From assembly GCF_002866025.1 (NCBI RefSeq), contig NZ_LNDE01000001.1, forward strand, positions 1 through 64,000: DNA of 64,000 nt, written 5' to 3'. A model generated the notes under the pieces. That model was given only the letters and a program-made list of their open reading frames with translations. It ran no database searches and was not told the origin of the DNA. Within the stretch, counting starts at the first letter, position 1, and each line of letters opens with the position of its first letter. A program made the translations under genes and the position numbers. This stretch comes from Thermotoga sp. KOL6. Lineage in GTDB: Bacteria > Thermotogota > Thermotogae > Thermotogales > Thermotogaceae. Of this stretch, positions 11,259 to 19,888 are shown one piece after another.

Positions 11259-11675
11259 GTGACTACCATCGTCGGTATCGCTCTTACCGCCTTTGTGATT
11301 TTTTATATCATCTTTTTGTCTTCCCAGGAGAAAAAGAAGGAGTTCACACCGGAATCCGTGGTTCAGAAGGTAAAAAGATACTATGAAAGGAAGGGATATC
11401 AAGTTTCCCATCAGATGGTCAACGACTGTGTGTTGCTTTTGGTAAAGAAAGGAGCTCGTAAAATCCTTTTGGTCGTTGGAACTGTAAATTTCGAAGTGGT
11501 GAAAGAAGTTCTTTATACGGCCTATATGAATAGGATCAGAGATGTTAGAGTGATACACACTTTCATAACAAAAGAAGCTCAGGAAGCCTTCGACAAGATG
11601 CAAAGAAGGTACAAGGTTCACAGGACGAAGGTGAAGAAAGATGAAATATCTCATTTTGAGTCTGTTGCTTTTTAG
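11259..11675 (+). CDS. Membrane-anchored degenerate Mrr-like protein
   Basis: A 138-aa protein with one N-terminal transmembrane helix (about 3-22) and a cytoplasmic domain. The order of predicted strands and helices (KRYYERKGYQV, then KILLVVGTVNFEVVKEVL, then VRVIHTFITKEAQEAF) matches that of the Mrr-like neighbour downstream, but the acidic residue and QxK of the nuclease core are missing. I read it as an inactive paralogue of its neighbour. The start is GTG 11259 after GGAAAGGGTGAT. Its end overlaps the next gene by 35 bases, so the two are translated together. The function is unknown. Confidence 0.75.
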   Translation: MTTIVGIALTAFVIFYIIFLSSQEKKKEFTPESVVQKVKRYYERKGYQVSHQMVNDCVLLLVKKGARKILLVVGTVNFEVVKEVLYTAYMNRIRDVRVIHTFITKEAQEAFDKMQRRYKVHRTKVKKDEISHFESVAF

Positions 11676-12099
11676 TTTTATTCTGTGGATATGGTTGTCG
11701 AAGAGCAAAAAAAAGAAAGAGCGATTAAAAGATCTCTTGAGAAAGGGGTTGAAAAACCCTTACCAGTTTGAGATGTTTGCGAGAGAGTATTTGAGGGAGA
11801 ATGGTTTCAAATCTGTTAAGACAACAAGAAAAAGTAAAGATTTTGGAGCCGACATAGTTGCAAAAAGGCATGGTAGGACGGTTGTTTTTCAGGTTAAAAT
11901 GAGAAGTTCCGTGGTGGAAAAAAGTGTCGTGAAAGAACTAATCGCGGCAGCTTACATCTACGGTGCCACCGAAGTGGGAATCTTTACCAATACCGAAATT
12001 TCAAAAGGGCTTGAGAGAGAATTGAAAAATCTTGAAGTGTTGAAAGGGTTCATAAAAAGGGTACACATTGTGAAGAATGTTACTCTGGAGGAGGTTTAA
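11641..12099 (+). CDS. Membrane-anchored Mrr/restriction-endonuclease-like nuclease
   Basis: A 152-aa protein with an N-terminal membrane helix (4-19) and a C-terminal PD-(D/E)xK domain of the Mrr_cat type. The core is visible as E44 in the first helix, D71 in DFGADIVA, and Q84-V-K86 in VVFQVKM. This is a compact, single-domain form without the winged-helix DNA-recognition domain of E. coli Mrr. It overlaps the preceding degenerate paralogue and ends 20 bases inside the convergent TolB-like gene. A role in DNA quality control or defence near the membrane is possible but not shown. Confidence 0.8.
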   Translation: MKYLILSLLLFSFILWIWLSKSKKKKERLKDLLRKGLKNPYQFEMFAREYLRENGFKSVKTTRKSKDFGADIVAKRHGRTVVFQVKMRSSVVEKSVVKELIAAAYIYGATEVGIFTNTEISKGLERELKNLEVLKGFIKRVHIVKNVTLEEV

Positions 12100-13252
12100 A
12101 TCTCACAATCCATATGTCGGGTTCCATATCCTTTCTGTAAACGGAGAAGGCAACGAGTTTTCCATCCTCAGAAAAAGCTGGGTAAAAGGCGTCGTATGGG
12201 AGAGTCTCCGTAAGGCACCACACTCTACCTGTTTTTAGATTCTTAGCGTATATTCTGAACACACCGTCTCTGTTCGAGGAAAAAATTAGGTAGTTGTCGA
12301 AAACGTCTGGATCGAATTCGTTGTAAGGACTGTCTTCCACTGTCGTCACAGTTCCATCGGGGAGAAGTTCGTATATTCCAAAATTGGATTCTTTGAGTCC
12401 AACGAAGATGATTCCTTTTCTTCCCTTCACGGGAGTGAAAACCCAATCAAAAGGTAGATAATAGCTCTCCTCTTTCATGGTCTTTAGATTCTTTACCACG
12501 AGATGATTCGATGTAGCATCTTCTTGAACATAAACTACGGTATTTTCATCCAGCCAGTTTGGATTGTAAGCGGCGTATTTTCCACGCGATATGAGCTTTA
12601 TTTTTGAAGAATAATCATCCGATATTGGCATGTAGTATATGTTCCAATTTCCATGGAGTGATCCTTGAAACAACAAATTTTTCCGATCCGGCGATATTCT
12701 GGGGAAATACTCACTACTTCCGTATATAGGCATATAGAACAGTTTCCCACTCTTTCTGTCTATCAGGAATAGATTTCTATTGCCAGAAAATCTCTCGGAG
12801 GAGAAAACTAAGTATTCATCGGAAAAATCACAGTACTCGTCCAATGCAGGATGAAATGTGAGTTGGAAGAGATCGGGAAATTCGTTCAACGAAAAAAGAT
12901 AAAAAGATGCTTTCTCCAAAGGAAAGGACGCACACTCCATTACAAAGTCCCTGTAATACTTGTATCCTTTGGGGCTGTATTCGTACCGTACGGTTTCATT
13001 TTTGTATTTCCATTCTCCAACATATGTATTCTCTGTCGAGTTGTAAGAAAGGAAGAAATTCATCGAAAAAGTTGCCGTTGCAAATTCTGTGATCGTTGCT
13101 TCTTTTGGAAGTAGTTCGAAGATCTTCATTTCGATGTCGTTTAACACAGGTGATGCCCCTATCGTGCTGCTCATACTTAAATTCAAAGTTACAATAGTGA
13201 AAGAGAATAGAGGTATAATAACGAAGATTGCGAAAAGCACCCTTTTCATCAA
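12080..13252 (-). CDS. Secreted TolB/PD40-type beta-propeller protein
   Basis: A 390-aa protein with an N-terminal signal sequence (KRVLFAIFVIIPLFSFTIV). From about residue 150 there are repeated PD40-like blades, seen as ISPDRKNLLFQGSLHGNWNI, PYNEFDPDVFDNYLIFSSN and YPAFSEDGKLVAFSVYRKD. The fold is that of TolB, but Thermotogales lack a classical Tol-Pal system, so a sugar-binding or structural role in the periplasm is equally likely. It overlaps convergently with the nuclease gene. The ribosome site is not strong, and the start could be either of the first two Met codons. Confidence 0.8.
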   Translation of the reverse strand: MMKRVLFAIFVIIPLFSFTIVTLNLSMSSTIGASPVLNDIEMKIFELLPKEATITEFATATFSMNFFLSYNSTENTYVGEWKYKNETVRYEYSPKGYKYYRDFVMECASFPLEKASFYLFSLNEFPDLFQLTFHPALDEYCDFSDEYLVFSSERFSGNRNLFLIDRKSGKLFYMPIYGSSEYFPRISPDRKNLLFQGSLHGNWNIYYMPISDDYSSKIKLISRGKYAAYNPNWLDENTVVYVQEDATSNHLVVKNLKTMKEESYYLPFDWVFTPVKGRKGIIFVGLKESNFGIYELLPDGTVTTVEDSPYNEFDPDVFDNYLIFSSNRDGVFRIYAKNLKTGRVWCLTETLPYDAFYPAFSEDGKLVAFSVYRKDMEPDIWIVRFKPPPE

Positions 13253-13276
13253 ATCGATACCTCCGGGGGAGATAGC

Positions 13277-14554
13277 TTGTTCGAAAATGCTACTGTCTCT
13301 CTTCTGATCTTTATAATAGTATACCTCTTTATCATCCTAGAGAAACACCATAGAGCTGTCATCACCATGTTAGGTGGGAGTGCCACTCTTTTTCTCGTGT
13401 TTAGAGATCCTCTTGAAGCTTTGGTCAAGTACGTGGATTTTAACACAGTTTTTCTTTTGATCGGCATGATGTTGTTCGTCTCTGTTACGAAAAGAAGTGG
13501 TTTGTTTCATTTTCTTGGACTCTACTCTATACGACTCTCAAAGGGTAACGTTTCCTCTTTCTTCCTCTCTGTGAACTTGTTTGTAGCTCTTCTTTCTTCT
13601 TTCTTGGACAATGTAACAACGATTCTTGTATTCGTCCCTGTGACCCTCGTTGTATGCGATACAGTTGATTTAAATCCTGTTCCTTTCGTGATATCCGAGA
13701 TCATCTCATCCAACATAGGTGGTACCGCCACGATGATAGGGGATCCTCCAAACATCATGATCGCTTCTGCTGCTAAACTTCACTTTTCAGATTTCGTTGT
13801 GAATGTAGCACCTGCTGCTTTCCTAACATTGATTGTGACACTGTTCTTTTTGTCTTTGGTGTACAAAAAAGAGGTCTTCAAGAGGGTACCCATAGAGATA
13901 GTCAAAGGTTTTGATCCGAGAAGGGCCATTGTCAACAAAAAATTGTTCTATTTGTCTATAACCTTGGTGTTTGTAGTCCTTGTCCTCTTCTCCTTACAGA
14001 AGATCCTGGGACTTGAAAGCTTCGAGGTAGCTTTGTTCGCCGGTTTCTTTTCATTGGCTTTCTTAGAAAAAAAAGAGATAGAAAGCGTGTTGAAAGAGAT
14101 AGAATGGGGCGTGATCTTTTTCTTCATAGGGCTCTTTCTTGTTGTTGGTGGTTTGGAAGAAACTGGGGTCTTGGAAAAGATTTCACAGTTTGTTTCAAGA
14201 ATGTCAGGTGGAAACACCGAGCGAGCTTTGATTTCAATTCTCGGTGTATCTGGACTCAGTTCAGCCTTCGTTGACAATATTCCATTCACCGCTACAATGA
14301 TACCAGTCATCAAGAAACTGACCATTTTAGAACCTGAAATCTTTTCAGATCTAAGACCTCTGTGGTGGGCTCTTTCATTGGGTGCTTGTCTGGGAGGAAA
14401 CGGGACCTTGGTAGGGGCTTCTGCAAACATTGTTGGAGTGTCTTTACTATCGGACAGGAAACATGTAACTTTCTGGGAATATTTCAAAGTGGGATTTCCC
14501 GTTCTTTTGATAAGCTTGCTTGTATCAGGGATTTACCTCATCGTTAGGTATTAG
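13277..14554 (+). CDS. ArsB/NhaD (ion transporter superfamily) membrane permease
   Basis: A 425-aa polytopic protein with about 11-12 hydrophobic helices. Two signature loops of the ion-transporter superfamily are present, one in each half: GGTATMIGDPPNIMIASAA and GGNGTLVGASANIVGV. They are shared by ArsB arsenite pumps, NhaD Na+/H+ antiporters and the P-protein family. No arsR or arsC lies nearby, so arsenite export is not indicated. The start is a TTG following GGGGGAG. The CBS-pair gene follows at once and may regulate it, since CBS domains often control transporters. Confidence 0.85.
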   Translation: MFENATVSLLIFIIVYLFIILEKHHRAVITMLGGSATLFLVFRDPLEALVKYVDFNTVFLLIGMMLFVSVTKRSGLFHFLGLYSIRLSKGNVSSFFLSVNLFVALLSSFLDNVTTILVFVPVTLVVCDTVDLNPVPFVISEIISSNIGGTATMIGDPPNIMIASAAKLHFSDFVVNVAPAAFLTLIVTLFFLSLVYKKEVFKRVPIEIVKGFDPRRAIVNKKLFYLSITLVFVVLVLFSLQKILGLESFEVALFAGFFSLAFLEKKEIESVLKEIEWGVIFFFIGLFLVVGGLEETGVLEKISQFVSRMSGGNTERALISILGVSGLSSAFVDNIPFTATMIPVIKKLTILEPEIFSDLRPLWWALSLGACLGGNGTLVGASANIVGVSLLSDRKHVTFWEYFKVGFPVLLISLLVSGIYLIVRY

Positions 14555-14568
14555 GGTGGTGAAAAGTC

Positions 14569-15006
14569 GTGAAAGTGGCGGATGTATACAAATTGATATC
14601 TTTAAGACCAACTGTCGTGGAAGAAAGTACTCCCATAGAAGAGATTGTAGAGAAGTTGCTGGAAGATCCTGTTACAAGAACGGTTTACGTTGTAAGAGAC
14701 GGTAAATTGGTTGGTATGATCCCCGTTCTCCATCTTCTGAAAGTCACGGGGTTTCACTTTTTTGGATTCATTCCGAAAGAAGAGCTTGTGAGTTCCTCTA
14801 TGAAGAGACTGATCGCCAGATGTGCTTCGGAGATCATGGTAGAGCCTGTCTACGTCTATCTAGACACGCCGGTCGAAACGGCTTTGAAAAAGATGATCGA
14901 CAACAACGTACAGGAGATTCCTGTTTTAAACGAGAAAGGGGAGATAATAGGAGATCTCAATTCCCTCGAAATTCTCTCTTCGCTTTGGAGGGCAAAAAGA
15001 AGATGA
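14569..15006 (+). CDS. CBS-domain pair protein
   Basis: A 145-aa protein made of two CBS motifs (about 1-60 and 85-145), a fold that senses adenine nucleotides or SAM-like ligands. It matches T. maritima TM0935 from memory. The conserved ends of the CBS units can be seen as RTVYVVRDGKLVGMIPV and QEIPVLNEKGEIIGDL. It starts with GTG 14569 after GGGTGG and lies 14 bases after the transporter gene. Its stop overlaps the SAH deaminase start (ATGA). A regulatory role on the upstream transporter is inferred from position. Confidence 0.92.
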   Translation: MKVADVYKLISLRPTVVEESTPIEEIVEKLLEDPVTRTVYVVRDGKLVGMIPVLHLLKVTGFHFFGFIPKEELVSSSMKRLIARCASEIMVEPVYVYLDTPVETALKKMIDNNVQEIPVLNEKGEIIGDLNSLEILSSLWRAKRR

Positions 15007-16223
15007 TTTTGGGAAATTGTTTGATACTGAAAGATTTCTCTTCCGAGCCGTTCTTCGGGGTTCTTGAGGTAGAGAACGGAATCATAAAGAGAGTATCACA
15101 TGGAAGGGAAAGCAACATAGATCTGGATCTTTCTGGTAAAATGATCATGCCTGCTCTTTTCAACACGCACACTCATGCTCCCATGGCGCTTCTCAGAGGA
15201 ATAGCAGAAGACCTTACTTTTGAAGACTGGCTGTTCTCTAAAATACTTCCTGTTGAAGAAAGATTGACCGAAAAGATGATCTACTACGGAACGATACTCG
15301 CACAGATGGAAATGGCGAGACATGGAACAGGCGGCTTTGTTGATATGTACTTTTATGAAGAATGGGTAGCAAAAGCTGTCAGGGATTTTGGAATGAGAGT
15401 GTTACTCACACGTGGGCTCGTTGATAATCAAGGAGACGATGGTGGAAGGTTAGATGAAAATCTGAAGCTCTATCATAAATGGAACGGATTTGAAAACAGA
15501 ATATTCGTGGGATTTGGTCCACATTCTCCCTATTTGTGCTCGAAATCTTACTTGAAAAGAGTTTTCGATACAGCGAAATCTCTGAATGTACCTGTAACTA
15601 TCCACCTCTACGAGAATCCCAAAGAAAGTTATGATTTAAAAGAACTCTTAAATCTTGGCATGAAAGATGTGAGAACTATAGCTGCCCATTGTGTTCATCT
15701 TCCTGAACAGTATTTCAACGAGTTGAAAGATCTTGCTTTCTTCGTTTCCCATAATCCCACGAGTAATTTAAAGCTCGGAAATGGAATAGCTCCTATTAAG
15801 AAAATGCTGGAAAGTGGCATAAAGGTTACCGTTGGAACCGACGGGGCAGCGAGTAACAATTCCTTGAATTTGTTTTTTGAAATGAGGCTTGCAAGTCTTC
15901 TTCAGAAAGTGAGTGACCCTCGTGCTATGAGCGTGGAAACATGTTTGAGAATGGTAACAACAGAAGGAGCAGAAGCCATGGGAATCAAGAGTGGAAGATT
16001 GGAAGAGGGCTGGAACGCAGATTTGGTGGTGATAGATTTAAAATCACCCAGCTTTTTTCCGGAAAAACATCTCAAAAATCACATTGTTCATGCTTTTTCG
16101 GGGGAAGTCTTTGCCACTATGGTTTCAGGGAAGTGGATCTACTATGATGGTTCGTATCCCACTATAGACGAACACGAAGTAGTGAAAGAACTGAGGAGGA
16201 TAGAAAAAGAACTTTACTCTTGA
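15003..16223 (+). CDS. mtaD: 5-methylthioadenosine/S-adenosylhomocysteine deaminase
   Basis: A 406-aa amidohydrolase that deaminates S-adenosylhomocysteine and methylthioadenosine to the inosyl products. It closely resembles T. maritima TM0936 as I remember it, the protein whose function was found by substrate docking. Metal ligands are visible: H56 and H58 in NTHTHAP, the histidine of VTIHLYE, the histidine of IAAHCVH and the aspartate of VGTDGAASNN. The ATG at 15003 overlaps the CBS gene stop; longer in-frame versions lie inside the CBS gene and are not credible. Its end overlaps the padR gene convergently by 10 bases. Confidence 0.95.
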   Translation: MILGNCLILKDFSSEPFFGVLEVENGIIKRVSHGRESNIDLDLSGKMIMPALFNTHTHAPMALLRGIAEDLTFEDWLFSKILPVEERLTEKMIYYGTILAQMEMARHGTGGFVDMYFYEEWVAKAVRDFGMRVLLTRGLVDNQGDDGGRLDENLKLYHKWNGFENRIFVGFGPHSPYLCSKSYLKRVFDTAKSLNVPVTIHLYENPKESYDLKELLNLGMKDVRTIAAHCVHLPEQYFNELKDLAFFVSHNPTSNLKLGNGIAPIKKMLESGIKVTVGTDGAASNNSLNLFFEMRLASLLQKVSDPRAMSVETCLRMVTTEGAEAMGIKSGRLEEGWNADLVVIDLKSPSFFPEKHLKNHIVHAFSGEVFATMVSGKWIYYDGSYPTIDEHEVVKELRRIEKELYS

Positions 16224-16567
16224 ACTACTTTTTTTACTCTCTCCGCGAAGTTCTCCATTCTTCTTTTCATACTTTCTATGAACTTCAGAGTCTCCTTCAA
16301 GTAGAGTTTCCCTCTCGGTGTGATTCTGTAAACTTTTCTCGGGGGACTTACCGAAGTGTCCCACTCAGTACGAACCAATCCGTTTTCTTCTAAATCTGAG
16401 AGAACGCGGTAAATATTCCCCATATGACCTATTCCGGGTATCTCTATTCCAAACTCAGAAAGTCTTTCTGCCAGTTCGTACCCATGTGAAGGTTTTTCTG
16501 CTATGAGGAGAAGAAGGGCACTGGCTATCCACCATCCTCCGAATCCTCTACCCCCGCGAAACCTCAT
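16214..16567 (-). CDS. PadR-family transcriptional regulator
   Basis: A 117-aa winged-helix regulator. The PadR core is clear: a short helix, the LIAEKPSHGYELAERL block, the GNIYRVLSDLEENGLV recognition helix and the wing GLVRTEWDTSVSPPRKVYRITPRG, followed by a C-terminal dimerisation helix. It overlaps the methyltransferase start region by ATGA and is co-transcribed with it. PadR proteins usually repress their own operon or a nearby transporter; the target here is unknown. Confidence 0.9.
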   Translation of the reverse strand: MRFRGGRGFGGWWIASALLLLIAEKPSHGYELAERLSEFGIEIPGIGHMGNIYRVLSDLEENGLVRTEWDTSVSPPRKVYRITPRGKLYLKETLKFIESMKRRMENFAERVKKVVQE

Positions 16568-17319
16568 TCTTTTGTCTCCTTTCTAGCAACACACCAGAGT
16601 CTTCGTGTAAATCGGGACAACAGTGTTTTTTTCAAAAGATCTTCGTAAAAGGAAAACGTAAATCCTACCGTGCTCAAAGCAGAAGCGATCTCCTTTATCT
16701 TGTATCCCTTTTCTCTGTGTATTTCATCGAATCTCTCCCAAAGATTCTCTTTTCTTCTTTCGAAAACAGTTACATAAAAAGTTGCCACAGAGCTTTCTAG
16801 ATCGAACTCTATATCTTGAACCTCGAAAATATTCTCTCCGCTCTGCTGGATGTATATGGGCCCCTCCTGACTTGCCATAAACAAACCGTACACTGTGTTC
16901 ATATCGAATAAGAACACCCCACCAGGTTTTAACGCATTCCAAACACCTTCAAATGTAGCTTTTAGTTCATTATAATCGAGAAGATAGTTCAAACTATCAA
17001 ACCAACACGTGGCAATATCAAATTCTTCTTGAAAATCTAGATTTCTCATGTCCTTTCTCAGGAAAACAACTGACACTTTCTCTTTTTTTGCTCTTTTTTT
17101 AGCAAATTTGAGCATCTCTTCAGAAATATCTACTCCCACCACTTCGAACCCCTGTTTTGCAATCGCGACAGCAAACGTGCCTTCACCACAAGCTACATCG
17201 AGTACTTTGTTTCCGCGGATGTAAAAATTCTTGAGGATTTTAATGAAATTCTGCGCTATTCTTCTGGAAAAGGCAGTGTAAGGTCCTTCGTGAAACACAC
17301 GAGCGAATCGCTCGTAGAT
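16564..17319 (-). CDS. SAM-dependent class I methyltransferase, probably with an AUC start
   Basis: A methyltransferase of about 252 aa with motif I VLDVACGEGTF and motif II GVDISEEML, followed by the AT-CWFDSLNYLLD block typical of small-molecule methyltransferases. The first standard start codon (GTG 17298) has no ribosome site. A perfect GGAGGGG lies at 17325-17332, seven bases before an in-frame AUC at 17319, and reading from there adds residues IYERFAR that join smoothly to VFHEGPYTAFSRR, as expected for this family. I therefore give the extended form. The substrate is unknown. It shares a transcript with padR. Confidence 0.75.
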   Translation of the reverse strand: MYERFARVFHEGPYTAFSRRIAQNFIKILKNFYIRGNKVLDVACGEGTFAVAIAKQGFEVVGVDISEEMLKFAKKRAKKEKVSVVFLRKDMRNLDFQEEFDIATCWFDSLNYLLDYNELKATFEGVWNALKPGGVFLFDMNTVYGLFMASQEGPIYIQQSGENIFEVQDIEFDLESSVATFYVTVFERRKENLWERFDEIHREKGYKIKEIASALSTVGFTFSFYEDLLKKTLLSRFTRRLWCVARKETKE

Positions 17320-17400
17320 TTTCTCCCCTCCCTAGGATGAGTCCCTATGCAAAATCATATCACAGCCTTACGTGGTAAAATCTTTCGGGAGGGTGAGATA

Positions 17401-17745
17401 ATGTTGAACATATATTTGAAGTCGAAAATACACATGGGAACGGTAACAAAAAAGAAGCTCTTCTACGATGGGAGTATAGAAATAGATGAAGAACTGATGG
17501 AGAAGGTAGGTATTTCAGAAGGGGAGATGGTTCTGGTGGTCAATCTCAACAATGCGGAAAGATTCATAACATACGTTATAAAAGGGAAGAGAGGAAGTAG
17601 AGAGATCAACCTGAACGGAGCAGCGGCTAGACTCGCTGAAGAGGGTGACAGGGTGATCATCATGGCCTTCACGATAAATGAAACACCTGTGAAAGCCAAA
17701 ACGATTATTTTGAATGAACAAAACGAAATTGTGCAAGAGAAGTGA
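17401..17745 (+). CDS. panD: Aspartate 1-decarboxylase proenzyme
   Basis: A 114-aa pyruvoyl-dependent enzyme that makes beta-alanine from aspartate for pantothenate and CoA synthesis. The self-cleavage site is G24-S25 in [10 protein letters not shown]; the serine becomes the pyruvoyl group. KIHMGTVT at 9-16 and [16 protein letters not shown] are the other conserved blocks. The start at 17401 follows GGGAGGGTGAG. No other pan gene is adjacent. The following pseudouridine synthase overlaps by four bases and is co-transcribed. Confidence 0.94.
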   Translation: MLNIYLKSKIHMGTVTKKKLFYDGSIEIDEELMEKVGISEGEMVLVVNLNNAERFITYVIKGKRGSREINLNGAAARLAEEGDRVIIMAFTINETPVKAKTIILNEQNEIVQEK

Positions 17746-18668
17746 AAAAAGACATGAGGATAGAAGTTACAAAGGAAAACCATTACAGAAGATTAGATAA
17801 GTTTCTGAGAAACAGGTTGAAAGAAATCCCACTTTCTGTTGTCTATAAACTCATACGGAAGGGAAAGGTATACGTCAACGGTCGGCGTGTGAGAGACCCA
17901 GGATTCGATTTGGAGGAAGGAGACGTTGTCGAGATCAAATACGTCAACCTTGATAATCTTCCTAGAAGGGCTGAAAAGAAAGGGCTCACACCAATTCCCA
18001 TGAAGCTTAATATTCTCTATGAGAATGAACATTATCTCGCCTTGAACAAGCCCCCAGGTGTTGCCATACATCCTGGAAAAGGTGTACATGTCGCTACATT
18101 AATAGAGGGACTTCTCTATTACGGTCGGGAAAAAGATTTCGAACCCTTCTTGGTCCACAGACTCGACAAAGACACTTCTGGCCTTTTGATTGTAGCGAAA
18201 AATAGAGAAGCTGCTAGGATTCTTTCTAACATGTTCAGGGAAAGAAGGGTGGAAAAGGAGTACATCACTCTCGTGAAGGGACATCCGGAGAACAACCTGA
18301 AAATTATCGTTCCTTTGGACGGTCAAGAAGCGATCTCAGAGATTGTTGCTGTGAAACCCTTGAAAAATCTCTCTTTGTTGAGAGTGAGAATATACACTGG
18401 GAGGAAACACCAGATAAGAAGACACCTGGCCCAAATTGGCTTTCCTGTCATCGGAGATAATACCTATGGGGACAGACAGCTCAACAGAGAGATTAGGAAA
18501 AAATATGGTTTGAAAAGGATCTTTCTTCACAGTTATCGAATGAATTTCATCGATCCCTGGTTCGAGGAAGAGAGAGAAATAAAAGCTCCGCTCACATCGG
18601 ATCTTCGAGATGTTTTGGAATTTTTGAAAGAGAGGAGTGATGAATGGTTAGAAAAATTTCTTTCATGA
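17742..18668 (+). CDS. RluD-type pseudouridine synthase with S4 domain
   Basis: A 308-aa enzyme that isomerises uridine to pseudouridine in RNA, most likely large-subunit rRNA. An S4 RNA-binding domain (about 8-75) precedes the catalytic domain. The catalytic aspartate is D142 in HRLDKDTSG, followed by the [11 protein letters not shown] block. The GTG at 17742 overlaps the panD stop; an ATG 12 bases later is an alternative start. The exact target uridine (RluC- or RluD-type) cannot be decided from sequence. Confidence 0.92.
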   Translation: MKKDMRIEVTKENHYRRLDKFLRNRLKEIPLSVVYKLIRKGKVYVNGRRVRDPGFDLEEGDVVEIKYVNLDNLPRRAEKKGLTPIPMKLNILYENEHYLALNKPPGVAIHPGKGVHVATLIEGLLYYGREKDFEPFLVHRLDKDTSGLLIVAKNREAARILSNMFRERRVEKEYITLVKGHPENNLKIIVPLDGQEAISEIVAVKPLKNLSLLRVRIYTGRKHQIRRHLAQIGFPVIGDNTYGDRQLNREIRKKYGLKRIFLHSYRMNFIDPWFEEEREIKAPLTSDLRDVLEFLKERSDEWLEKFLS

Positions 18669-19888
18669 TCCTTTTCTTTTCACTTTTAGTTGTTCCCATC
18701 TCTCTTTTTTCATCAAAAGTGGTATTCAACGAGTACAATCATACGGGTATTCTTTCCCCATCAAGAGAGATTTTCTCTTTTGACGTGATTGGTACTGTTG
18801 AGCCATTTGTGTCGAGGTTCGAAACTGTTTACATCCCTCCGAAGGTGAGAGGTCTCTCCTTAGATCTTCCTGAAAGTACAGCTATAGTCTTGGAAAACGG
18901 TGTGACGATTGGAGTGGATGTCGGTGATATTCGTGTTCCTAATGATATTCTGAATGAACTTTTGAGCTGTACCGATTGCACTTTCACCTACGATAACTTT
19001 CCTGTTGAAGTGTTTTCAATCGATAGGGTTGTTATAAAAGGGGATATCGACAGAAAAAAGTTGAGGGAATACTTATCACTCTTTTTCGAATCTTTCGAAC
19101 TCCCGGGAAGAATCGAAGAAACCATCAACGTCACACCTACTCCTCCGACAGTGGACGTTTATAAAGCGTATCACCCCCTCGTTGGAACGGTTGTGCTTTT
19201 GAGAGTAACAGACGAATCTACTTTTACCGTTCTTTGGAATGAAAGAACGGGCAAGCTGTGGTATCAAACCATTGAGGCAACAAGTTTACATATAAAAGTG
19301 GTGGATTCTTTGGGACTTGATACCGATGTATCACTGAATACATTATCCAGATCCTACACGATGAAAACATTCCAATCTTTCCTGGAGTTTGGACATTCCC
19401 TTATCCTTCCTTCCTACGTTGTGTGGTACAATCCCGCAACTGGAGAAAAGCTTGAGGTTTTCTCCCCGGGGTTTCCTGGCGTTTATCACCTCATAGGCTA
19501 CGACGAAAGCGGAAACTTTCTGGTGTTGAGAGTATTGGTGCAAGATACAACTCCTCCTGCTATTCTCTCTCCTGAGGAAATAACAGATTTTTCATCGTTC
19601 CATGTGAAAATATTTTGTGATGGGCAAGAAAGCGAGAGAATACCCGAAGGTCGCCACGTTGTTTTTGTGAAAGCTGAAGACAATTTTGGAAACGCAAGCA
19701 GTGCTTTCTTTGTAACGAACAAACCACATTCGATAAAAATCCGCGAAAATCCCGTTTTGATCTACTTTGGCTCGAAAAAACGGATAAGCGTTGGAGAATT
19801 TTCAACAAAAGGAAACATAGTTTTTGGATGGACACGAGAAAAAAACGAGGTGAAGGTAAATGGAGAAATTTTTGAGCTTGAGAGATAA
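18644..19888 (+). CDS. Secreted protein of unknown function, beta-rich
   Basis: A 414-aa protein that I cannot place in a family. It begins with a signal sequence ([20 protein letters not shown]) and has no further membrane helix. The sequence is strand-rich; the segment GVYHLIGYDESGNFLVLRVLVQ followed by DTTPPAIL and HVVFVKAEDNFGNASSAFFV resembles bacterial Ig-like (HYR-type) domains near the C-terminus. It overlaps the pseudouridine synthase by 25 bases and the next gene by 29 bases. It and the following membrane protein are probably partners in the envelope. Confidence 0.75.
   Translation: MVRKISFMILFFSLLVVPISLFSSKVVFNEYNHTGILSPSREIFSFDVIGTVEPFVSRFETVYIPPKVRGLSLDLPESTAIVLENGVTIGVDVGDIRVPNDILNELLSCTDCTFTYDNFPVEVFSIDRVVIKGDIDRKKLREYLSLFFESFELPGRIEETINVTPTPPTVDVYKAYHPLVGTVVLLRVTDESTFTVLWNERTGKLWYQTIEATSLHIKVVDSLGLDTDVSLNTLSRSYTMKTFQSFLEFGHSLILPSYVVWYNPATGEKLEVFSPGFPGVYHLIGYDESGNFLVLRVLVQDTTPPAILSPEEITDFSSFHVKIFCDGQESERIPEGRHVVFVKAEDNFGNASSAFFVTNKPHSIKIRENPVLIYFGSKKRISVGEFSTKGNIVFGWTREKNEVKVNGEIFELER

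Noticed and set aside
11190-11708. A 172-codon minus-strand frame over the Mrr-like pair
   Set aside because: Antisense to two coupled genes with good starts, and without any family similarity.
13277-14554. Arsenite efflux pump ArsB
   Set aside because: The transporter motifs are shared by NhaD and other anion/sodium carriers; no arsR, arsC or arsA is nearby.
17299-17315. Perfect palindrome ACGAGCGA-A-TCGCTCGT as an operator before the methyltransferase
   Set aside because: If the gene starts at 17319, as the ribosome site indicates, the palindrome is coding sequence (ERFAR). An operator role is possible but not needed.
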